Of a stretch of 64,000 bases of DNA, positions 34,789 to 42,632 are shown piece after piece. The stretch is taken from assembly GCA_028875875.1 (NCBI GenBank), contig JAGWUV010000012.1:23205-87204 (forward strand). The letters are read 5' to 3'. The translations under genes and the position numbers were made by a program. Source of the stretch: Bacteroidota bacterium (GTDB taxonomy: Bacteria; Bacteroidota; Bacteroidia; Chitinophagales; Chitinophagaceae). The notes beneath the pieces were generated by a model that ran no database searches, was not told the DNA's origin, and worked only from the letters and a program-made list of their open reading frames with translations. The stretch's first letter is position 1, and each line of letters begins with the position of its first letter.

Positions 34789-35226
34789 ATGAATGTGAAG
34801 TATTTTAATTTATACGATGGTGTCCTCGAATTCCATGCAAAAAAGCTGGTGATATTAGATAAGGCGAAACAGCATAGAACGATATTAATACTACTTTCTA
34901 TAACCTCTCTAACTTTTGCTATATCCACATCGATAAAAGGATCTCGACACCATGATACTTTTGATTTGTATTTCGGCTTATGCTTAACGCTGATCTGGCT
35001 TTCAGGTATCTTATATCGTTGGAAGGATATCGTCAGTGTAGAAAATGAAATTTTTATTTCAGATGTAAAGCAGGTGAAATTTTCAACAGATAAATTAACC
35101 GGTTGCACAGTAGCAAAAATCAATACAAAAAATAATCGCCGTAGAAAAATCAAACTGGTTAATGAATACAATCAGGACTTTGAATTCAGGAACCTGTTAA
35201 TGGAAAATGGAATAAATATAAAGTAG
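34789..35226 (+). CDS. Membrane protein with PH-like tail
   Basis: 145 residues. It has an N-terminal strand segment, two hydrophobic segments (ILILLSITSLTFAISTSI and FDLYFGLCLTLIWLSGILY) and a beta-rich, basic tail (IVSVENEIFISDVKQVKF, GCTVAKINTKNNRRRKIKL, FRNLLMENGI). The topology resembles the gene at 33479. Not recognised beyond that. Confidence 0.5.
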   Translation: MNVKYFNLYDGVLEFHAKKLVILDKAKQHRTILILLSITSLTFAISTSIKGSRHHDTFDLYFGLCLTLIWLSGILYRWKDIVSVENEIFISDVKQVKFSTDKLTGCTVAKINTKNNRRRKIKLVNEYNQDFEFRNLLMENGINIK

Positions 35227-35296
35227 CTTATTAGCAGGAACTCTCTTTTCCGGTAACGTCTCCACTTAGTGACGTTCCGTAAATAAATCCTCACGC

Positions 35297-35387
35297 ACAA
35301 CACACTATTTTAACCAACAAAACGCCATTATTAGATTTTCCACACAATGCGAAGCCTGCTCTATCATTTAACATCTAACCCCCATCA
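35297..35387 (+). repeat. Direct repeat block, copy Y
   Basis: Second copy of the 95-bp block described at 32551, starting ACAACACACTATTTTAACC and continuing into the longest heptamer array. Confidence 0.85.
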
Positions 35388-35499
35388 CTTATAACGTACA
35401 ACTTACAACGTACAACTTACAACGTATAACGTACAACGTATAACGTATAACTTACAACGTATAACTTACAACGTATAACGTACACCTTACAACTTATCC
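35388..35499 (+). repeat. CGTAYAA heptamer array, 16 units
   Basis: Sixteen consecutive 7-base units of the types CGTACAA, CGTATAA and CTTACAA, with CTTATAA first and CTTATCC last, in unbroken register over 112 bp. No spacers, so it is not a CRISPR array. It lies between the membrane cluster and hipBA. Confidence 0.93.
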
Positions 35500-35570
35500 C
35501 CCCACACCAATCTCGCCAACCTGCCCGCCAATCCACTTTTTATTCTTCAAAAGAACTATAATGTAAATAT

Positions 35571-35601
35571 TATTTTACAAAAAGTCTATTTTTGTAAAAT
35601 A
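35571..35601. promoter_or_regulatory. Operator palindrome before hipB
   Basis: TATTTTACAAAAA / TTTTTGTAAAATA: perfect 13-bp arms with a 5-base centre (GTCTA), ending 11 bases before the ATG of hipB. This is a typical place for autoregulation of a HipBA toxin-antitoxin operon by HipB. Confidence 0.7.
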
Positions 35602-35612
35602 TACTTATCGTT

Positions 35613-35924
35613 ATGAAAAATAGCAAGCCTCAAATATTGCCTAGTACAGTCAAAATCCTTACAGGTTTGGGGGAAAATATCAAGCTGGCCCGTTTGCGAC
35701 GGAAACTAAGCGCTGAGCAGGTAGCAGAAAGGGCAAACATTAGCCGGCCTACCCTGCTTTCAATTGAAAAAGGTATGCCCGGGGTTGCTATGGGATCTTA
35801 TGCACAGGTACTTTTTGTACTGAACCTGGAAAAGGATTTACTAAAAGTTGCAGCAGATGATACGCTTGGCAGAAAATTACAGGATGCAGAACTGACAGTA
35901 AAAGAAAGGGCACCAAAAAAATAA
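35613..35924 (+). CDS. hipB: HipB-like antitoxin, XRE family
   Basis: 103 residues. The HTH (LGENIKLARLRRKLSAEQVAERANISRPTLLSIEKGMPGVAMGSYAQVLFVL) matches HipB-type antitoxins, followed by a C-terminal tail (RKLQDAELTVKERAPKK). It should bind the palindrome just upstream and hold the HipA kinase inactive. It is 8 bases from the hipA start. Confidence 0.85.
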   Translation: MKNSKPQILPSTVKILTGLGENIKLARLRRKLSAEQVAERANISRPTLLSIEKGMPGVAMGSYAQVLFVLNLEKDLLKVAADDTLGRKLQDAELTVKERAPKK

Positions 35925-35932
35925 ATACAGCA

Positions 35933-37084
35933 ATGGCAGCAAACACAAAAAAAGAAATTCAGGTATATGCACATTGGTTGGGCTTACAAGAGCCGGCCTT
36001 AATGGGCGTACTTTCAGTGTCACCGGCAAAAGGCAAGGAATTTTTTTCATTTGAATATGCCAATGCCTGGCTAAAGTCTGGCTTTTCTCAAATGATTGAT
36101 CCCGATTTACAGCTATATGCTGGGGCATACTATCCACGGGATGATAAACCCAACTTTGGTATTTTTTTAGATTCATGCCCCGACAGGTGGGGAAGAGTGC
36201 TGATGCAACGAAGAGAAGCCGCTATAGCAAAGCAGGAAGAAAGGGGAGTAAAAAAATTATTGGAATCAGATTTTTTATTGGGAGTATATGACGGGCACAG
36301 GATGGGCGCACTTCGTTTTAAATTAAATGACAAGGGTCCATTCTTAAACGACAATAGGGAAATGGCTGCCCCACCATGGGCATCATTAAGAGAACTGGAA
36401 CAGGCAAGTTTCAAATTTGAAGAAGACAATACAGACGACCCGGAATATTTAAAATGGCTGAGCATGTTAATAGCACCGGGTTCTTCATTAGGCGGTGCCA
36501 GACCAAAAGCAAGTGTGATGGATGAACATAATAATTTATGGATTGCAAAGTTTCCAAGCAGGAACGATGATAAAGATGTAGCAGCCTGGGAAATGATAAT
36601 AAATCAACTGGCAACAACTGCAGGAATAAATATTGCTGAAGGAAAATTATTGCAGTTTAACAACAAGTATCGCACCTACCTTACAAAACGATTTGACAGA
36701 ACAACAACTGGCGAACGGGTTCATTTTGCATCAGCAATGACATTGCTTGGCCACATAGATGGCGATGATGCTTCTGGTGCAAGTTATTTGGAATTGATGG
36801 AGTTTATCTCAAGGCATGGGGCAGCGGTAGAAAAGGATTTAGAAGAATTATGGAGGAGAATTGTATTTAGCATCTGTGTAAAAAATACAGACGACCACCT
36901 GCGTAATCATGGCTTTCTGCTTACAGAAAAGGGATGGCTGCTTTCACCGGCATATGATATTAACCCCAATGAATATGGAAAGGGGTTAAGCCTTAACATA
37001 ACTGATGCCGATAACTCACTGGATGTAGATTTAGCCATGGAAGTAGCTGGATATTTTCGTCTATCAGATAAAAAAGCTGCTTAA
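35933..37084 (+). CDS. hipA: HipA-like Ser/Thr kinase toxin, truncated at the C-terminus
   Basis: 383 residues to a TAA at 37082. HipA kinases phosphorylate glutamyl-tRNA synthetase or related targets and induce dormancy. The N-terminal domain (GFSQMIDPDLQLYAG, FGIFLDSCPDRWGRVLMQRRE), the G-loop region SSLGGARPKASV, the catalytic loop NTDDHLRNHGF at 318-328 (Asp320) and the metal site PAYDI (Asp342) are intact. The same frame continues after the stop for 34 codons (37085-37189) with a good HipA-style end (EIVTVVKGWKKVAANYKIS, MSEAFI). So a nonsense change has probably removed the last helices. The truncated form may be inactive or weak. Confidence 0.85.
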   Translation: MAANTKKEIQVYAHWLGLQEPALMGVLSVSPAKGKEFFSFEYANAWLKSGFSQMIDPDLQLYAGAYYPRDDKPNFGIFLDSCPDRWGRVLMQRREAAIAKQEERGVKKLLESDFLLGVYDGHRMGALRFKLNDKGPFLNDNREMAAPPWASLRELEQASFKFEEDNTDDPEYLKWLSMLIAPGSSLGGARPKASVMDEHNNLWIAKFPSRNDDKDVAAWEMIINQLATTAGINIAEGKLLQFNNKYRTYLTKRFDRTTTGERVHFASAMTLLGHIDGDDASGASYLELMEFISRHGAAVEKDLEELWRRIVFSICVKNTDDHLRNHGFLLTEKGWLLSPAYDINPNEYGKGLSLNITDADNSLDVDLAMEVAGYFRLSDKKAA

Positions 37085-37189
37085 ATAATAAACGAAATCG
37101 TAACTGTTGTGAAAGGCTGGAAGAAAGTAGCCGCTAACTATAAAATTTCTAAGGTAGAACAAGAAAGGATGTCAGAAGCATTTATTTAA
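37085..37189 (+). pseudogene. Detached C-terminal tail of hipA
   Basis: In frame with hipA directly after its TAA stop. It codes IINEIVTVVKGWKKVAANY..SKVEQERMSEAFI and then stops at 37187-37189. The pattern matches the usual C-terminal helix of HipA proteins (V..W...A....S..E...M..AF). Confidence 0.7.
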
Positions 37190-38221
37190 TTAGCTGTGTT
37201 TCACCCTTTAATCGGATACTATCTGCTTCAGTGGACACATACTTTCAGTTAACACACCCGACAAAAGTGCGAACGTACAAAATGGGCACTGTTGCACAGC
37301 TAAGATATACACCTGATAAAAATCTCACTCAATCTTTTACAAAGTATTGTGCCGCAATAAACAATCATCTAACATTCAAAACGTATAACGTATAACGTAT
37401 AACTCTCCTCCCCCGGATCCGGTAAAAAGGTGTTCGTCCTTCGTCGTCCGCAAGCATAACGCCAAACCATTGCAACAGCAGCAATCATTCAATGAAACTT
37501 GTATGGCATTGCTGCCCTTGCAATGCCTTGCAGGTGCTCGGTTACACTTCATTGTCACGCTGAGCCTGTCGAAGTGCGGCAATGAAAATAATCCACCCAA
37601 GCATGTTCAAAGTGTAACCTTCGCAGTTTCGCATCATGCTTGCAGTTCCTCCTCATCCCTCACGGCAGCTCCTGTGTCCTTCACGGCACTTCATTCGTCC
37701 ATTCACTCATTCTTTCGCTCACTCCCTCATTTCAGTACCGTTCAGTCCACCCGCTGCCCATTTTTGTGCTCGCCGGTCGCCCCACTACGGCTGCGTTCAT
37801 GAAGTGCTGCCCCACGCCGTTTCACTCAACACATGGCTTATTCGTACCTCATTGCGCCATGCAGCACTACATTCACTTGCTTAGTTCAGCCGCCTACATA
37901 GCATAAATGAAAAACTACTCCGGCGGCCTCCTAAGTAGCCGCCATCGCAGCAGCCCTTTGGCTAAGCTTCTTTACGTTAACCCTAACAAAGGGCTGCCGC
38001 TTTACTGCCGTCCCCTCCGTGGGAGCTCGCAGCCGCCTCCGGGATGGCTTGCACGGTCGCCCACTCCCTTCACAATCCACCTTCCGGCGGCTATTCGGCT
38101 CGCTACGCTCCTGCCCTTCGTGCCTCCAGGTTTTCGGCACGCCAGGCTTTCTCTGGCCGCAGGCGCTTTTACCGGGGATTCAGTAAACGACAATGTTTTA
38201 ATGGAATAATGTTCGATAGCT
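37190..38221. other. GC-rich gene-free stretch with mosaic repeats
   Basis: No reading frame here looks like a protein; those present have skewed, repetitive composition. It holds a 3-unit heptamer array (37382-37402), the sequence GTCACGCTGAGCCTGTCGAAGT (37554-37576), which I recognise as a common dispersed genomic motif, and a long-loop hairpin CAGCCCTTTG ... CAAAGGGCTG (37952-37994). Composition is clearly more GC-rich than the genes on either side, so it is probably a separate insertion. Confidence 0.6.
37382..37402 (+). repeat. CGTAYAA heptamer array, 3 units
   Basis: Three identical CGTATAA units after an ATCATCTAACATTC leader that resembles the leader of the larger arrays. Confidence 0.8.
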
Positions 38222-38227
38222 GATATC

Positions 38228-38330
38228 ACAGTACCACAACAGCTACATCAGGGAACCATCCCCGCCAAAGGGCAGTTTTTTTGGCGGGTGGCTTTTTTGG
38301 TTACTTTTTTTCCATAAAAAAAGTAACAAG
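38228..38330 (+). repeat. Two-hairpin non-coding module, copy 1
   Basis: CACAGTACCACAACAGCT lead, then hairpin 1 CCCGCCAAA / TTTGGCGGG (38261-38288), then hairpin 2 GTTACTTTTTTT / AAAAAAAGTAAC (38300-38327). Closely related to 39273-39375. Hairpin 2 differs in sequence between copies but keeps pairing. Confidence 0.75.
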
Positions 38331-38593
38331 AAACAAGCTCAAAAAGAAAAGCAAGTTAGGCGGCTTGCACAAACCCACCCACGGAAGGCCTGCAAAGAAA
38401 TTCCGCCATAAACACAAACCCACGCTGCTTTTTATTGCTTAACAATTTCTCCCTTTCAACTAATTACCTATACACTTATCCGCCCTTCCTACCCTCCTTT
38501 ATTGCGTTGCTTCTTTGCAGGCCTGCATCGCCGCCTGTTTCAATTGCTTTCTTTTTTTCTCTTTTTTCTTTTAAAAATTAAAATGGTTTCATC

Positions 38594-38944
38594 ATGAGAA
38601 ATGCAAATGATTTTTTCGGCTCACACAACGGAACTGTCCACTATTTTAGACACACGCTGTCCCATTTTTTGTACACGGATGCAGTCAATGAACTGGCAAC
38701 AGAATGCGGTGCCTATTGGTTAATAGATCTGATCATTAGCCACCAGTGTAACCCTTTGGTAATGGCTGAATCCTTTCAGGTATGGCAATTGAAACGAGTG
38801 GAGAAAAATGCTTTCTATATCCTGTGTACGGATGGGAATGATAACAAGGTCACAAGCCAGGATATTCCCTACAGTGATTTCCCTTTCGATACTGTTACGA
38901 TCTGGTGCATTGATGGCATACTTTTATTCCCCTCCGAATATTAA
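38594..38944 (+). CDS. DUF6876 family protein
   Basis: 116 residues. The family pattern is clear: NGTVHYFRHTL, LYTDAVNELATECGAYWLIDLIISHQ, FQVWQL, FYILCTDGNDNKVTSQDIPYSDFPFD and the end LLFPSEY. DUF6876 proteins are frequent in Bacteroidota mobile elements; the function is unknown. It stands alone between the two hairpin modules. Confidence 0.8.
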   Translation: MRNANDFFGSHNGTVHYFRHTLSHFLYTDAVNELATECGAYWLIDLIISHQCNPLVMAESFQVWQLKRVEKNAFYILCTDGNDNKVTSQDIPYSDFPFDTVTIWCIDGILLFPSEY

Positions 38945-39272
38945 AGAGGCTATAAAAGACAATTCTTCCAATTTAATAAAACCTGGATACTGCATTTATT
39001 ACCCGAAAGTGATTAGTTACGCTGTCAACCACATTGAAAACTGGGCATTAGCGGGTTCGGTTCCGACTTGTCGGAATTGAAAAAATGCCTAGCATATTTT
39101 TTCAAAGAAGCCGGTGCAGACCATGTTTTCAATGTGACGGCCTCCCGGCCTGAGGGAAAGGATCGAAAATAAAATGGTAAGCAAATAATGATGATTCACT
39201 CACTAAAAATTTGCATAATGTGAGATTGCATCTGTAACAAACCATTGCTGATTTATGATCTGCTGCCCTTCA

Positions 39273-39375
39273 CCACAGTACTACAGCAGCTTAATCAGGG
39301 AACCTGTCCCGCCAAAGGGCAGTTTCTTTGGCGGGTGGCCTTTTTTCGTTCTTTTTTGGCCAAGCAAAAAAGAAC
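39273..39375 (+). repeat. Two-hairpin non-coding module, copy 2
   Basis: CACAGTACTACAGCAGCT lead, hairpin 1 CCCGCCAAA / TTTGGCGGG (39308-39335), hairpin 2 GTTCTTTTTT / AAAAAAGAAC (39348-39375). Copy 1 has GTTAC / GTAAC at the corresponding place. Confidence 0.75.
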
Positions 39376-40126
39376 ATAATAAATATTATTATGCCACCGC
39401 CTGGCGATCAGATAAACGCTAACTTCTACCCCTTTCTTTCAAGTATTCAGCAGTAAAACTCCCAACACGGAAAAGTAACTGTAAAGTTGTTATTTAAGTG
39501 AACAGAAGTAGAATAGAATTTTTTATACAACATAGCCAGAGAAGAAACTAAAATATCCTTTGCAAAATAATCAGCTAACTGTTAGCCTAAGGCGCCTGCA
39601 ATAATAGCTTGCTTAGCTTTTGCCTGTGTTTTTTAAGAAAGCAAAGGTAGCTCCGGCAGCCAACGCACTCACCTAAAGGATAAGTGCTACGGGGACAACC
39701 AAAAGACTACGGCATAAACACAAACCTACGCACTACTATTACTGAATAAGGCTATTATCTCCTATTGAAAAGCTTTTCCAATCCCCCCTTCGGGGGCTAG
39801 GGGGCTCTCATTTATTTCCGTTTCCTTTTGGTGGCCCCGTTGCCTTCGCTGTGATGATGCTCATTAAAAAACACAGTTATGCAAAAGCAATTACGCATCA
39901 TTACACGCAGGCGCTTAGCCATTTGTCCCTTCAGCCAATTTTGGTTGCCGGTACCCGTTATTGGTTCCATAGCCCACAGCAAACACCTAAGGCGCCTGCC
40001 CATGCATTTTCAGTATGGTGGTACTAAAGTATATGCATTAAGCAAAATAGGCTGGTACATCCACTGCTATCCCTCCGGCCGCCGCCTGCTTTCCGCACTA
40101 CCTTTTTAGGGGGTAGTGTGATGAAA

Positions 40127-40215
40127 ATTAGATTATATTTCATCTAAATATTTGTTTTCCTTCGTTAATGAAATATATTTGATATGATTGACGCAGTAAA
40201 GTTGAATATATGCGT
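40127..40215 (+). repeat. Diverged 80-bp repeat, copy 2
   Basis: Partner of 30401-30480: AAATATTTGT, CCTTCG, TTAATGAAATATATT, GATTGACGCAGTA in the same order and spacing. It ends about 60 bases before the membrane-protein gene at 40276. Confidence 0.6.
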
Positions 40216-40275
40216 AAATGAATGCGTTGGCTGAAATGCAAACTGACCCAAACATTCGTAAAACAAAACAGATAG

Positions 40276-40914
40276 ATGGAAAAAAAATACATACACCTAG
40301 GTTATTTCTTTTTGCTATTCATACCTTTAGTATTTTTGGGATTTTATAAAACCTATTTCATCCAATTCCCGACATTTAAGCATATCAAGCACAACTACAC
40401 TCATGTACATTTTGCTATTGCGACAGTTTGGGTTTTATTAATTATAGTTCAGCCATTTTTAATAGTCAATAGGAAAATTGCATGGCATAGAAAGTTAGGA
40501 AAATTGTCTTATATAATTTTCCCTTTATTAATTTTATCGTTTATTCCGTTGGTTATTAATAACTTAAATTCAGACAGTCCTAAAGATGCTTTTTTCCCTA
40601 TTGGCGACGGAACATTGCTTGTGCTTTTTTATTCTTTAGCGATTTATTATCGTAAAAAAAGCACTGTGCATATGCGTTATATGATAGCAGCTGCTTTGGT
40701 ATTATTTGGACCAACAGTTGGACGGATTTTACCAAATCTACTTGACTTTGGCAGAATTGCTACACAGAATATTCAGTTTGCTATCATACAAGCTATTTTA
40801 ATAGCCTTGGTTTTATTTGACATGAAGAATAAAAGAAAATATTTCCCTTATTTAATTGCTATTGCTGGATGGTGCGTACATCAATTTGTTTTTTATTGTT
40901 TATTCCTATTTTAA
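40276..40914 (+). CDS. Multi-pass membrane protein, DUF2306-like
   Basis: 212 residues with about six to seven hydrophobic segments. The pattern HNYTHVHFAIATVWVLLIIVQPFLI, NRKIAWHRKLGKLSYIIFP and HMRYMIAAALVLFGPTVGRIL, with conserved histidines in the membrane part, resembles DUF2306-type proteins. Function unknown. It is AT-rich with isolated codon usage, like a recently acquired gene, and is a single gene between long spacers. Confidence 0.6.
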   Translation: MEKKYIHLGYFFLLFIPLVFLGFYKTYFIQFPTFKHIKHNYTHVHFAIATVWVLLIIVQPFLIVNRKIAWHRKLGKLSYIIFPLLILSFIPLVINNLNSDSPKDAFFPIGDGTLLVLFYSLAIYYRKKSTVHMRYMIAAALVLFGPTVGRILPNLLDFGRIATQNIQFAIIQAILIALVLFDMKNKRKYFPYLIAIAGWCVHQFVFYCLFLF

Positions 40915-41182
40915 AACAGTGACAAAATGCACTTCAGCCAACATTGGGTTTTATGCAAGTTGGATATAACCAGCAAACATCAGCAAATTGTAAATCCAAG
41001 CATTGGTTCGGGCGGACGCAATTCTAATGCGATGCCTGCACAAAGCTTCTGAACGTTACCAACGCCCACCTCACCTATCAGAGGCAAAGAATAATTCCAG
41101 CTGATAACGACTGCAGTACATTCAAAAACGATCGAAAAAAACATTATAATTAAAAATATTATAAAAAGTTAGTCAGAATCAC

Positions 41183-42193
41183 ATGCAAACCATCACTCAA
41201 GGATTTAACATAGAAGATGAACACATTAAGTGGGGTACCCTTCTAAAAGATGCAAAAGATATTCTAAGAAAATTCTCACAATATCCGCAATATGAAAACC
41301 GCGGTGAGGTATGTTGTAAGTGTACAGAAATATTTGGTTTAAAGTCAACAGTAGCGAATCTTAGTGCCCCATTAGAAGAAAGGCCGGTGATGCAAGTTAG
41401 CTACGAATTAGTCCCATCTCGCGAAACAAGATGGGGCAAGCTACATTTGTTTTATGTCGACCAGCTTATAAAAACATTAGGTCAACCAACCAAAACAGAA
41501 AGTCTTTATAACGATTGTTACGGTAATCTTAATAAAGAATATATTTCGGGGTCTGTGGTATACTCTGCAAATTGGCTTATAGGTGACATTAGAATAAGCC
41601 TTTCCGTGTATGGCGGTATAAGGCATGAAAAAACTGGCGATGCTGCAGCTGGTTTGTTTATTGATTGGATAAACGAAAAAAAAGCAGCTGAACCCTTCAG
41701 GTACAGAAATATTATCTTAGAGCAGGAACTTTACGCTTATTTAGGTAATTCAAGTGCTATAAATAAATATGTCCTCGCAGAGAATCAAAGAAAATTTTAT
41801 GTTACACATATTGGCATAGGTGACCCCGATGTAACGAATGATGAAAGTTTAAGAGTAGCACAAATGGCTTTATATCGTAAAGAACTACTGCAAACACCGA
41901 ACTTTTTACGGCATTCTTTAAAAGAGAATGAGATTGTGATAAAATTTCTTACAGAAGAACGTTTAATGATTATCGCTAATAAATGGGATGCAACTATTTT
42001 GAGATATAGCCAAAACGAAACAGTAAACTTTCTAGATGTTTTGCCTGCCAGGGGGCCCGGCGAATACTTCTTACAAGTTAAAGACCTATCAATTATAGAC
42101 TCACGGAAAAACGATACTTTATTAAACTTAGTAACTCACATAGAAAGTATAACAGGATTAAAGGTGAATAGAGAAACAGGATATGATGACTAA
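41183..42193 (+). CDS. Hypothetical protein, possible defence or toxin-immunity orphan
   Basis: 336 residues, cytoplasmic. A CCKC pair (GEVCCKCTEIFGLKS) near residue 53 could bind metal. The middle has YVDQLIKTLGQPTKTES followed by SANWLIGDIRISLSVYGG, and the end has FLQVKDLSIIDSRKNDTLLNLV. I do not recognise a family. It is a single gene with its own downstream hairpin. Confidence 0.6.
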   Translation: MQTITQGFNIEDEHIKWGTLLKDAKDILRKFSQYPQYENRGEVCCKCTEIFGLKSTVANLSAPLEERPVMQVSYELVPSRETRWGKLHLFYVDQLIKTLGQPTKTESLYNDCYGNLNKEYISGSVVYSANWLIGDIRISLSVYGGIRHEKTGDAAAGLFIDWINEKKAAEPFRYRNIILEQELYAYLGNSSAINKYVLAENQRKFYVTHIGIGDPDVTNDESLRVAQMALYRKELLQTPNFLRHSLKENEIVIKFLTEERLMIIANKWDATILRYSQNETVNFLDVLPARGPGEYFLQVKDLSIIDSRKNDTLLNLVTHIESITGLKVNRETGYDD

Positions 42194-42210
42194 CAAAATG
42201 TTTACTAAAT

Positions 42211-42240
42211 AAAAAGCCCCATTACTGGGGCTTCATTTTG
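42211..42240. terminator. Terminator after the 336-residue orphan gene
   Basis: AAGCCCC-ATTACT-GGGGCTT stem followed by CATTTTG; an A-run precedes it, so it may also serve the opposing gene at 42278. Confidence 0.65.
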
Positions 42241-42277
42241 ATGGGGAGCTTAAAACAATGCTTTTCGCAGCGTTACA

Positions 42278-42490
42278 TTACTTACCAAAATACTGAATAA
42301 TTTTCTTTAATACAAGTGTAACCATAAAACTCACCACTGCTCCTATCCCGGCCAGCACAGCGGTCTTTACAATATCTTCTCTTCCAATATTCACCAGTAT
42401 AGTTAATACGGTTCCTCCAACCGTTCCAGCCTTTGTCGTATGGTTATTTTCCACACTCATCTTCACTATTGTATTATCAGTATTCAACAT
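42278..42490 (-). CDS. Small membrane protein, holin-like in size
   Basis: 70 residues with a glycine-rich segment (KAGTVGGTVLTILVNIG) and one strong hydrophobic helix (AVLAGIGAVVSFMVTLVL), followed by a basic tail (KKIIQYFGK). Size and layout resemble phage holins, but no homology is evident. It is the last gene of a four-gene reverse-strand module, separated from the others by a heptamer array. Confidence 0.55.
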   Translation of the reverse strand: MLNTDNTIVKMSVENNHTTKAGTVGGTVLTILVNIGREDIVKTAVLAGIGAVVSFMVTLVLKKIIQYFGK

Positions 42491-42531
42491 TTAACACCCA
42501 ACATTCCTCACTCATAACTCCTCACTTAAAA

Positions 42532-42629
42532 CTTATAACGTACAACGTATAACTTACAACGTAAAACGTATAACGTACAACGTACAACGTACTACTTATA
42601 ACGTACTACTTACTACGTCCAACGTCCCC
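42532..42629 (+). repeat. CGTAYAA heptamer array, 14 units
   Basis: Fourteen 7-base units in register (CTTATAA, CGTACAA, CGTATAA, CTTACAA, CGTAAAA, ... CGTACTA, CTTACTA, CGTCCAA, CGTCCCC), decaying toward the right. It lies inside the reverse-strand module between two small membrane genes. Confidence 0.9.
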
Positions 42630-42632
42630 CGC

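Larger units (their letters stand above)
38945..40275. other. Gene-poor stretch with repeats
   Basis: About 1.3 kb without a supportable gene. It contains the second hairpin module (39273-39375), CGGCATAAACACAAACCTACGC (39711-39732), which also occurs at 38403-38425 with two changes, and a palindromic C/G unit TCCCCCCTTCGGGGGCTAG (39780-39798). It ends with the diverged repeat copy 2 at 40127-40215. A 76-codon frame at 39879-40109 has no protein-like features. Confidence 0.6.

Noticed and set aside
35388..35499. CRISPR array
   Set aside because: The repeats are 7 bases long and directly adjacent with no unique spacers, and no cas gene is present.
37470..38229. Several overlapping open frames of 60-110 codons on both strands
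   Set aside because: They exist because the stretch is GC-rich with few stops. The products are Ser/His/Pro-rich, lack family features, and none has a supported start.
38808..39080. 90-codon plus-strand frame after DUF6876
   Set aside because: Its first half is a shifted reading of the DUF6876 gene and the rest shows no protein-like pattern.
39812..40109. Opposing open frames of 63 and 76 codons
   Set aside because: No hydrophobic or family pattern, biased composition, located in a repeat-rich gene-poor stretch.
40940..41060. Integron attC site
   Set aside because: AGCCAAC and a later GTTGGAT are present, but their spacing is too short, position 2 of the core does not fit, and no integron integrase was found.
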